A stretch of DNA of 64,000 bases from Marsupella aquatica (lineage: Eukaryota; Marchantiophyta): positions 22,134,001 through 22,198,000 of the forward strand of contig OZ316896.1 of NCBI GenBank assembly GCA_973895155.1. The letters run 5' to 3'. The position numbers and the translations under genes are program-made. Under the pieces are notes generated by a model. The model had not been told where the DNA came from. It did no database searches and saw nothing but the letters and a program-made list of their open reading frames with translations. This document shows positions 11,056 through 21,100 of this stretch, in pieces. Each line of letters begins with the position of its first letter. Positions within the stretch are counted from its first letter, which is position 1.

Positions 11056-12614
11056 CCATACCTTGTAGGAGCTCGAGTAGTACGTCTCGATTTTCTAGCT
11101 GATGATTCTGGTTGATCTTGTTCTGTTGGTTGAATTTGAGGTATTCCATCAACAGCCTGCTCCTCTTGTTCCATTACCGGAACCAGCTCCATTCTCGGAG
11201 CACCTCCTTCATTTAGGTCATGAAAACTCTCATGACCAATCTCCCCCACAACATGGTCCAGGATAGGAGATTTACCTTTGTCAGTACGGGAAGCCTGAGC
11301 ATTCTCCCCCTCCTTTGATGATCTGGATTCATTAAAGGATACATCTCTACTGACAAGCAACGTACAAGCTTCTGGATCCCATAGCCTGTAACCTTTCACA
11401 CCTGGTTGATAACCAAGAAAAAGACACTTCTTGGAAGTAGAATCTAGTTTAGATCGATTCTGCTTAGGTGTGAGAGCATATGCATCACTTCCAAAGACTC
11501 TCAAAACCTGATAGTCTGCGTGCCGTCCATACCTCATTTCAAACGGCGTCTTGAAATTGATTGCACTTGAAGGAGAAAGATTTACCAAATAAGCTGCCGT
11601 ATTTATAGCTTCAGCCCAAAATTCATGCGGTAAACCTGATTGGCTCAACATACTCCTTGATCGCTCCAATAGTGTTCGGTTTAGCCGCTCACAAACACCA
11701 TTCTGTTGAGGAGTATAAACTGTCGTGAGATGACGAGTAATCCCTTGCTCTGCACAATATAGTTCAAATTCACTTGAACTATACTCCCCGCCGTTATCTG
11801 ATCGCAGATATCTCACCTTGGAGCCAGTCTGATTCTCAATTTGGGCTTTCCACTTCTTAAAAGTGCCAAAAACTTCAGACTTGGCGTGTAGAAATGTGAT
11901 CCACACATACCGTGAGTAATCATCAATGAACGTGACATAGTACAATTTTCCAGAAAGTGAGGGAGTTGGGGCTGGACCCCACACATCACTATGTACATAC
12001 TCAAGTATAGCTTTGGTATTGTGAGTTCCAACACCAAAGGTTCTCCTGTGCTGCTTCCCAAGCACACAGTGTTCACAAAAATCTAGCTTAGTAGAGTCCA
12101 AATTAGAAAGAAGTCCTTTCCTACGAAGTACCGCCAAACCCTTTTCACTCATGTGTCCCAATCTGCAGTGCCACAACTGAGTCATCTCGCATTGAGATCT
12201 AGTTACATTGGCTTCTTCACAAATCACGTTGCCCTCCAACAGGTATAGATTCCTGTGCCGCTTACCCTTCATGACAACCTTGCCTCCGGTTGACACTTGA
12301 AGAATACCATCAGTAGAACTCCACCGACATCCATTTGCTTCCAGCATTCCAAGAGAAATCAAGTTCTTTTTCATGTCAGGTATGTGTCTGACATTACTCA
12401 CTGTTCGCACAGCTCCATCAAACATCCGAATTTTCACGGATCCAATTCCAATAATTTGACAAGGATGATCATTCCCCATCAACACGGAATCGGTTGATAC
12501 TGAGTAAGAACTAAAAAACTCTTTCATACAACAAATATGATAGGTACAGGCACAGTCTAAAATCCATTCATCACCGTTGTTACTGGATGAAATGCAAAGG
12601 GCAACATCTGGACT
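11037..12614 (-). pseudogene. Copia pol, first part: protease and integrase
   Basis: This frame follows gag directly, separated by one UGA codon at 12617-12615. The protease core reads WILDCACTYHICC. The family normally has WILDSG or similar, so the catalytic D-S/T-G has become D-C-A and the protease is probably inactive. Integrase follows with the HHCC finger (H..H...CEHCVLGK) and DDE residues in HSDVWGP, RSDNGGEY and the CERLNRTLLERSRSM segment. The tail is acidic and ends at 11037 after a one-base frameshift. Confidence 0.93.
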
Positions 12615-13517
12615 TCACAAGATTTCATCATCAAGCAAGTCAATCATATCAACATCAGTGGCTGCGTTCGCTGATGGTTGATGAGTCTGCTTGACTCGAC
12701 AGTCTCGTTTCATGTGGCCAGGCTTGTTACATTTCCAGCATATAATTGGTTTCCTTTCTAGAGATTTCTCTCTAGACCTGGATCTAGACTTAGACCGAGC
12801 CTTCTCCTTGCCTCTATTCCGTGAGGGGTACATTTGTGAAAAGGACCTGTTTTCACCAGTCATCCGCTGTTGAGTCCTCCCGCGGTTCACATTCAATGCA
12901 CTGCCAGATGAAGATGGTGTCTGGGCATGACCCAGTTTCTTCTGTGCATCATCTGACAACAAAGAGCTTACCACCTCATCATATGAAATGGTTTTGAGAT
13001 CTCTATACAAGAGAACCTGCTTCAAACCTTGATATGATGGGGGTAAGGAACTGAGAAGAAGCAATGCCTTATCTTCATCTTCCACTCCCTTGCCAAGATT
13101 TGACAAATCTACAGCTAGGCTGTCGAATTCATCCAAGTGATCTCGAAGCTTGCCTCCTTCTTTTAGTCTCAAGCTCATCAAGAGAGACTTCTTGTACAAT
13201 CGATCTGAGGCATCTTCTCGGTAGTACTTCTCTCTGAGGGCCTTGAATAAGGATACGCAATCCTCGTAGTCGTCCAGCTTCTTAATGATATGCGGCTTCA
13301 GATACAGCATAACCGCATTCACAGCAATCACTTGCTCTTGCCTCCATTTCCTCAACGGGATCCCCTCCTCACTGCTAGACTCCTCCCAAGTCGATAGTAG
13401 ATGATCTAGGCCCATAGCACGAAGAATTCCCTTAACTTGCTTCTCCCATAGCAAATAATCTGTGCGCCCATCATATTTTTCCACCTCAAACTTGACACCT
13501 CCAAACTTGGATGCCAT
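12615..13517 (-). CDS. Copia gag nucleocapsid polyprotein
   Basis: A 300-residue capsid-nucleocapsid protein of a Ty1/Copia element. It starts at the ATG at 13517 (MASKFGGVKFEVEKYDG), the usual plant Copia gag start; the longer frame upstream begins with GTG. Mid-protein it has the retrotrans_gag/UBN2-type helical region (FDSLAVDLSNLG, LLSSLPPSYQGL). An Arg/Ser-rich stretch (SRSRSRSREKSLERK) and the knuckle CWKCNKPGHMKRDC near the C terminus would bind RNA. The ORF ends in UGA at 12615, and the same frame continues into protease. The stop may be a lesion or a readthrough site; the other lesions favour decay. Confidence 0.93.
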   Translation of the reverse strand: MASKFGGVKFEVEKYDGRTDYLLWEKQVKGILRAMGLDHLLSTWEESSSEEGIPLRKWRQEQVIAVNAVMLYLKPHIIKKLDDYEDCVSLFKALREKYYREDASDRLYKKSLLMSLRLKEGGKLRDHLDEFDSLAVDLSNLGKGVEDEDKALLLLSSLPPSYQGLKQVLLYRDLKTISYDEVVSSLLSDDAQKKLGHAQTPSSSGSALNVNRGRTQQRMTGENRSFSQMYPSRNRGKEKARSKSRSRSREKSLERKPIICWKCNKPGHMKRDCRVKQTHQPSANAATDVDMIDLLDDEIL

Positions 13518-15245
13518 CGTTGTCCTCCCAATGTTCTCCACGTGCTATTGCTGTGCTGCTCCCTATATGCTTTTTCCTTCCTTCCTTCGCGTTGACTCAA
13601 ATCCAAATCACGAAAAAATGTCGTTTTTTGTAACTTTCCAAAAAACTTGAAACTTGTCACCGCCACTTAGCCCACCAACCTAGCAAGCCAACGCTGAAAT
13701 CCGAAATCGAAACCGAGTTCCGACAAAAAAAATTTCACATTTCGGTCAGGGTGGGTAAAACTCAAAAATTCTCCCCCGTTTTGACCACCTTGGGGAATAA
13801 GAAAAATTCCAAGTACCACCTGTCGTCAGAAATTCAAATCGAGTGGTGCACCGAGTTGCTAGCTTCAGTGGCTACTTTCTCGCCAAAAAAGATCCGAAAA
13901 AAGTTACCGTTCGGACCTTGGAATCTTCGACTAAAGGCCGAAAAACAGCTCTCTGTTTTTTTTCGGAATATTCCTTGGACTGTGCAACAGGTCGCACACG
14001 GGGCCGTTCCCCCTGTCCAAGCGGTTAATTTGGTGGGTCACCGGGCCCGAGATGCCGATTAACCAATGAGGAGCCTGAAAAGGATTAAAAAATCGGGCCT
14101 AAGGGGGTTTAAGCCCCTTAACACAAAAAATACTGTCTTAAAAAAGGCGCATCCGCGTATAGGCGACGCGTGACGGGCCAGGCAGTGCACAAGTGGCCGG
14201 GAAGTAAAAAACTGAGTCGAAATGGGCAGGGATGGAGCTGCTACGGCCAAGACGTCCGCACCGGCTGCAACGTCCGGGACGGCCGAGACGTCTGGGACGT
14301 CCGTGCCGGCTGCGACGTCCGCGACGGCCGCGACGTCCGGGACGGCCGTGACGTTCGGGACGGCGGCGACGTCCGGGACGTCCGCGCCGGCCGCGATGAG
14401 AGTATGAGCGAGGAGGAGGAGGGGGTCGCCAACGGGGTATTGACAGGGGTGCAATGGTCGCGAGGGTGTGTATACACACCACCAAAAAGGCCCTATTCTA
14501 AGGCAAAATGTGCACAGAAAATAAATTTGTTGGGTTACTCACACTGCCATTATCACTTTACACCAGATAAAGACTAGTTGTCGACGGGAAATGTTACCGA
14601 ATTGCACCGGCACCGTTTGCAACTCTAGCAGAGTAAAAAAAAATTCCCGTCACGACTCCTTCACTCCGCGTCAAGTGTCAATCTTGGACTCAAAACGACC
14701 ACTGCTCCGCGATCTCTCCGTTGAGCCGTTGCACTTCCTGTTTCTTCCTCCGAGTCGAACGCAACGACAAGTAACCCCGCTTCAGTCAAAAGAAGACTCC
14801 ATAGCCAGTCAAAAAACTCAGAACGGCTCTTTTGCTTGGTACATCGCACTCACTACACCCTCGATAGCAAACCAGCTACCGAAATGATCAGCTTTACCCG
14901 ATCTACGATTTGAGCTAAAGGTTGTGACGCCTCGCGCACCACAAAGCTCACACCGTCGGGAAAACGATCTCAGTTCCCCCCCAAAAGAACCGTCAAAGAA
15001 AACCGTCGAACACGAATCACAAAAAATCCAGAACAACGGAAACGTGAATTCCAGCGCACCACGAACTCCGTTCAGAGATTTCTTTGCACCGTCGGAAAGC
15101 CCTTGCCCCGATCTATCCGTTGAGCCCAACACCTCCAAGTTCCATGCGATAGATCTCCGTGAAATCCACCAACTCTAACCGCTGGAAAAACCGTCACCAA
15201 CACGTCACGAAAATTTTGATCACCTCAACGTCACCTCCCAGGCTT
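13518..15245 (-). other. Long untranslated leader of the Copia element
   Basis: About 1.7 kb separate the primer site from the gag ATG. I recognise no conserved protein in it; short ORFs on both strands are unlike known families. It contains the GC-rich minisatellite at 14251-14398. Most plant Copia leaders are shorter, so captured sequence is possible. Confidence 0.6.
14251..14398. repeat. GC-rich minisatellite of GACGTCCGGGACGGCC units
   Basis: Imperfect 12-15 bp units (GACGTCC followed by GGGACGGCC, GCGCCGG or GCGACGGCC) fill about 150 bp and give a strong local GC peak in the Copia leader. Several frames stay open through it because of its composition. GACGTC palindromes recur. Confidence 0.85.
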
Positions 15246-15257
15246 GCTCTGATACCA
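15246..15257 (-). other. Primer binding site matching initiator Met tRNA
   Basis: The minus strand reads TGGTATCAGAGC two bases inside the 5' LTR. This is the classic plant Copia primer site, complementary to the 3' end of initiator tRNA-Met. Confidence 0.95.
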
Positions 15258-15259
15258 AT

Positions 15260-15591
15260 TGTTGAACTAAGATGTCATTCGCAACGACCATACAACCATG
15301 ACTCATTCCATGCACACGTAGTCGACACAATCTCTACGTGGTTCACCTCTTCTCCCAGGCTACGTCCACACGAACACTCAAGCTTTACTTCAAGAGTAGA
15401 CGAACACACATGCTCTCTCTCTTCCTCCTGTTGCTCTGTTACAATGAGTAAGCACCACACACCAGCGGCTTACACTAGCCCTGGTATATACAAGGTCACA
15501 CACGACTAATCTAACCTCAGCTAAGATCCTAACTGTGGTTAGCCTAAATGCCGTAACCTATGAGTCACAAGACTAAGAGCAATCCTTAACA
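15260..15591 (-). repeat. 5' LTR of the Copia element
   Basis: 332 bp with TG...CA ends. It is followed on the plus strand by TGCTA (15592-15596), which does not match the GGCTA flank at the other end. Confidence 0.95.
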
Positions 15592-15839
15592 TGCTAATCA
15601 TACATACAAAGTGCTCCTCTCTTTACCATCCATATCATACTATGCTTCATGACATATCATACATGCATAGGAAGTGCCTACATCTTGAGAGGAGTTTAAT
15701 GGCAAATATTAGATACTCAATAATACACTGCACAATCTAATCAATGAGAGAAAGACAAGAAAAGGGGGAGGGTTTATATCTGCACCACATAATAAAACGT
15801 GTACCTCATGTAAGCTTTATATGAAACAAAGGTGAGAAT

Positions 15840-17190
15840 CTCATCTCGAACGAACATAGCAAATTGCACTAGACCATCCACGCTTTCAAAGAAGGTCTTG
15901 TAATAGACGATCTCATGTCACCGGACTCTGTACCTCCAGCATAAAGACAGAATAGACATAGCAAAGCATACCCATTAGCTCTCACAACAAATCCGACAAT
16001 ATTGAAATCTTGGCGATATTCGATAAGGGTAGCTCGAAGATTGTAAGTTTGATTTGACAATAAGATTGCACACAATGTTTCCATGTACCTTGAACAAACA
16101 TTCATTCTAATCACAGACACTGGACAGTTAGGTCAGAAAGGAACATTTCGTTTGCTCTTCCGCTTCTTGTTGGATTGACAAGACGCTGATTCAATGTTTG
16201 GTTACTTAATTCAGCTCTACGACATACGATAAGAGTGACGTATTACATATTACGAGTCACTAGAAATCTTTAGCTAAGATCCATTGTAGTCGTTGAACCA
16301 ATAAAAGCTCTGACCATATGAAACTGAGAATCTTACGTGCTCTTATCTTTGTGTTAAAGTGCACCCACATAGTATGGAAGTTCGTTTTCTTCGAGAAACT
16401 GACAATATTGTAGTTGGTACAATCATGGTTTTCTTATTACAATGAGTTGTAGCAAAAGAGCTTTTTAAGACGTTTTTGGCTATTTTGTCTGATTCCTGTC
16501 CAATCAGGGCTCATAAGCATATCGAATGAAGAGGCATTGACTGAATATTTCGGGGCAAGACCGAATGAATGAATACAAGGAGACCATTGGGATTCATACC
16601 AACGGATAACCTCTGCGTGAATCCAAAGGAAACCAAAAGCAAAAGAAAAAAGAAAAAAGACTTCTCCTAAACTGTGCTCCCTTTATCCTTCGTTGTCGTG
16701 AAAGAATTGGCCGGTGTGGCCAGTTCCTGGAAGTAACTTGCTGGCAAAATAAAATACTAACAGCTCTGAGCAAGCACATTGGGATAACATGTCGCCAGCC
16801 TTCTTAGTCCACCCTGAGTAGACAAAGCCTGTACGAGCAGAATCAACAGAATGAAAAACTTTCCGGAGAAAGCAAGGAATTTGATGATGGCCCGCAAATT
16901 TCGCAGACTGTGGGCCAAGCACAAGAAGTGAGAGACAATGCCTTGTGAATGGTCGACGAAAATATTGATTAGAGAGTCTACAGGTCGCCAACCGGGCCAA
17001 AGCACAGAAAGAAGCACCCCCCCACAAAAGCGAGTAAGAATTAGAAAACAAAGACAAGAGACAGATAACCTAATGAATGAGATCAAGCACAAAAAGACAC
17101 ATACTGCATGTGTTTCCCAGCATAAACTTTGAAAAACCACAAGAATGGTGACAACCTTATTTCGTATGTTGACAACGATCTCGAACCCCC
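15840..17190 (-). repeat. 3' flank block shared with the second GTPase locus
   Basis: Reverse complement of this block aligns in order with 59590-60800. The inner part (near 16700-17190) is moderately similar. The outer part (15840-16340) is very similar, for example AGAATGAATGTTTGTTCAAGG and GAGTCCGGTGACATGAGATC. An 83-codon minus-strand frame at 15869-16120 is open here but has stops in the other copy, so I treat the block as non-coding or as a gene remnant. Confidence 0.8.
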
Positions 17191-18114
17191 ACACTTACTT
17201 CCTCCCTATCTGACACTCAATTCATAAGTAACATTGACTTCTCAATTCTCTGCTGAACTGATGACAATCTCTATTTTGCTCATTAGGATATATATACTTC
17301 CTGTGATGCTACGGCCGACCGTCCCCCACAGCTAGCCCCTCCCCATCCGACACTCAATTCAGAAGCAACGCTCGGAAAGGCTTCCATCCTCACCCCTGTT
17401 CAAAGCTGTTCTTGCTGGGCCGTCATAATCTCAAAGGGAGTTCAAATTCCGTGAAACTTTACCGGTCTGACAGCAGGGAGCAGAGAGCGTAGATAGGACT
17501 TGATTCAGCACAGGCGCATCAAAAAGCAAAATCTGGCAGCAAAATTCGTTGGGTTGCTGAGAGTGAAGATCCTCCTCAGCACTGTACCGTACTTAGGCTG
17601 ATCAGTCTAATGTGGAATTTGGGTGCGGTTGAGTTGAACAAGTGACTACATGTCCAGCATGCAACTCCCCGCCAGGCAAAGGCTACTGATTGAGACGCTG
17701 AAACGCAAAATTCGGGGAGAGGAATTGGAAACTCGTGATAGGTCGACGAATGGAGGGAGTGAGGTAGCTTGCGGAGTGTACTACTGGAGTTGGGCGTGGA
17801 GGAGTGTACAAGCGTTCTCACAGGACATGACAGGTCGGAGCTTTTAACGCAGCCAGGGTTGCAATTCTTTCAGTATTCGTAAGCGATTACAAACTGAGTA
17901 TTCTACAAGCTATGCAGCGATTACAAACAGCATAAAGTTGGCGCCTTATCGAAGTCCACACCCACAAGATAAAAAGCATCAGTTCAGATGATTGGAATAG
18001 GGAAAGCTCACATTTTCTGAGACATTCTACTAGAGCTTAAGGTTCCTGGAAACGTAATCAAGTCCAGGAACGAATCCGTTCATAAAACATGATTGATAAT
18101 GTGGAATGGAAGGA
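17191..18114. other. Interval downstream of the SNTX-GTPase gene, nothing recognised
   Basis: No convincing gene, repeat or RNA. It presumably includes the 3' UTR of the adjacent minus-strand gene. Confidence 0.5.
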
Positions 18115-21100
18115 CTAAAACCGGTTGAGGCCAACGGTGAACTTTGAGAACACCCCGTTCCATTTGCTCGTGAAGTTGGGGCTGCTATGAGTCGAGCTCC
18201 TGCTGTATGTTTCAATCTGCGCCGTACACTCTTTAGATGCCCGCATCTGCTGACGCAGTGAGGCGCCTGAATGTGGCAGGTTCTCAAGCTCCGTGAGCAC
18301 CCTCTGGACATCCTCTGGCCTCAATGGCCTAGGAGTAGCAGAGCCAGAGGTCAAAGATGACATGGAGGAAGACTGAGCCAGACTCCCTTCGTAGAGCTTT
18401 ATCTCGTGCTGATACTCCTTGCGTAACTCCTCCAGTCCTCTCACCTGGTCCATCTCACCCATATTGCGCCTGTGTTTGATCATGTTCTGCAGGTATTGAT
18501 CGGTGCTGTCGTTGAAGGGAGTTATAGCGTTTTCCTTGAGGAAGACTGCGAACCTTGCGCTGGCACTGCTGATCTTTTTCTTCTCGGCATCCAATTCCTC
18601 AATCTCCTGCTCGACTTTTTTCACTTTCGACTCCACAATCTCCTTTGCGGACGTCTTGTCCTCTATCTGCTTCTCAACCGACTCATCCTTCTTCCTCACC
18701 TGCACTCTGCGGCTGCTGTACAGGATGTGTTGATGCTGGCGCCAATCGCAACGACAGCTTCCTATCTTACATTTGCCCGTCTCATCCATACAGTGGCACT
18801 GTCGCAGCGCCAGATGGCCGACGGTGTCATGCGGGACATTCTCGAGGTAGCAGGGATCATGACATATACTGGAATACTCAGTTGCGGAATCCACGGTTCT
18901 GATGCACGAATTCGAGGTGCAAACAGTGCGGGGACGGTTGATCGGGGTCATCTCCAGCACCTCCATGTCGCGCCATAGGCAGGCTTGCAGCTGGTCCTCG
19001 TCGTTCTTGGCATCGTCAATTGTTTCGCGCTGTTGGGAGATTTTAATGATGTTGCTAGTTATGGTGTTGGCAATCTCAGCCAGGGGCCGCGCCAACAGTG
19101 TTATGAGCTTCCGTGCATCATTTAACGACACCGTCTCTGCCACGTCGTGCGGCTCGACGTCCAAGATGGCCTGAAGAAGGCGACCTGTTTCCTCCACGGA
19201 CTTGTCCCAGCTGCCGGAGTAGGCTTTGATGACATTTTGTGGAAACTGCATTCCATGTTGGATGCAAGCAAGAAGGCGAAATGACTCGCTATCAAAGTAG
19301 AACGTATTGGTTTCGTCGTAGGGAATCTGCTGACCATGTTTTTTCTTGATTCTGCTGAGCATTTCTACGATCAGACCGTGAGTATCTCCGTGCGAATAGA
19401 AAGTTGAACGACTATTGGTGTAGCAAAACATGATGTTGTTGGCGGCGTGCTTGTGCAGATTGGTCAGCAGCGAGGTTAGGCAGAACATGAACTCGGGTGT
19501 TAGCCTGGATTCGTTAGGCTTCAAAAGGATGCAGATCCCGTGCAATTGACCCACATTCCCGAGGTATTGCAAGACGTGCTCTGTGTTTTGCTTGTCCTGC
19601 TGGAAGCCTCGTACGTCGCCGATTCCAGGTGTGTCGATGATTCGAAATTGGCGCTCACCTACTGTGAAGTAATGCGACCTGCAAGACTGAGTGCTGGACT
19701 GGCCCATATAATCCGGTTTGGTGCACGCCTCTTGAGAATCGGCTTCGCCCACTTGTACTGTTGTGGTTCCTTGCGTGAACTTGGAGGGGATCAGAACCTT
19801 CACTCCACCAGCAGTCGCGTCCTGCAGTGTACTGTATTCTAGATAATTTACAAGAGCATTGATCAATGTTGTCTTTCCCACCCCGGTCTGGCCAAGTAGG
19901 AGGATATTAATGGAGTTTGGGCCCGTGATTTTCGGCAGCTGCTCCTTGAGATCCTCCAGACTACGGAAGCAACGGTACTGACAACCATGTTGTGGATCGC
20001 AGCACTTGAATTGGCAATCCTGCAGCAACACGCCTCCGCAGTTGCAGTAGAAGTGGTCACCTGGAATATATTTCATCGGTTGGTTGCAGCTATGGCAGAC
20101 CCACTGTCGACGCTCTGCACTGCATCTGGACTTAAGCGCCAATGGACAGATGAAACCGGTGACAGTGATATTCCGCGGGGGGCGACCGAATTTGTCGATG
20201 CTCGTCCAGCGGATGATGTTTTGCGTCACTGCGGAGGCTGTGTCTTTCACGACGTCGTTGGTGACAAGACGACCATTTGAATATCGGGCGATATGGACGG
20301 AGAGATTGGCTCCTGGTGCATGAGAATGGAGCGCTACATCCACAATTACGAACTTCGGGGACATCGAGAGCGCAGTGCCAGTGGTCAAGGAACCCGCAAC
20401 ACCATTGTCCGTGCTCTTAAGAGCTTCGTTTCTTTCCTTTATCTTTTCCTGGAACACTGAATTTGTGTTTTGCCATTTCTCAGTACTGCGTTGTGCATCG
20501 GAGTAGTAAAGGATATAGACATCCTGGTTGTCGTGCTGTGCCACAAAATTATCGATGGAATTGGCCTTGGGCAGGAAGTCCACATCTTTGTCTTTCATCG
20601 TCTGAAAGAAATTCATCTTGTTCGTCAAGGCGCTCTTCTTGTCTATGAAGACAGGAATTTCGTGAGCACCGTGAGGGTTCTCGTGGTACTTCCTAAGGAC
20701 ATCATGGAGGATAGACGTAGCATCACCCTTTTGTCGAATCGCCAAGATAGCATGCTTCAGGCTACCTCGGAACTCCGCATCAGCAGTGTTGACCTTCTGC
20801 TGATAATGGATGCACTCTTTCAAGTCCTCTTGCGACACATGCTCGCTGAAATCTTTTACTTCTGCCACGAAGTCATGGAGGATCTGCTTCTGATGCACTA
20901 TGTTGTCGACCTCTGCTTCCACATTCCCAATGCAGGCAACATCAATATCATTCTTCAGCTTGTCCTCCTTAATAGAAGTTCCAAAGTGATCTGCCAGGCG
21001 GTCGAGTGGATATAATTCGACTTCCAGAGGTATGCCCTTCCCGTGATTGAACTTCTTGATCAACTGTGGAATCGCCTTCATGAGATCCAGCGCGTCCTCG

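Larger units (their letters stand above)
8858..15591 (-). mobile_element. Full-length Ty1/Copia LTR retrotransposon, 6.7 kb
   Basis: Two 332-bp LTRs with TG...CA ends (8858-9189 and 15260-15591) bound gag, protease, integrase, RT and RNase H in the Copia order on the minus strand. A primer site lies inside the 5' LTR (15246-15257) and a purine tract inside the 3' LTR. The LTRs differ at five positions (8871, 8913, 8958, 8970 and 9146), about 1.5 percent. Flanking pentamers do not match: GGCTA at 8853-8857 and TGCTA at 15592-15596. The coding region is disabled by an in-frame UGA between gag and pol, an altered protease motif and a one-base frameshift before RT. The leader is unusually long, about 1.7 kb. 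Confidence 0.95.

Noticed and set aside
14059-14577. Overlapping ORFs on both strands in the GC-rich repeat
   Set aside because: All frames stay open because the GACGTCC-type units lack stops; no family similarity.
15246-15257. tRNA-like sequence
   Set aside because: It is the retrotransposon primer site complementary to a tRNA, not a tRNA gene.
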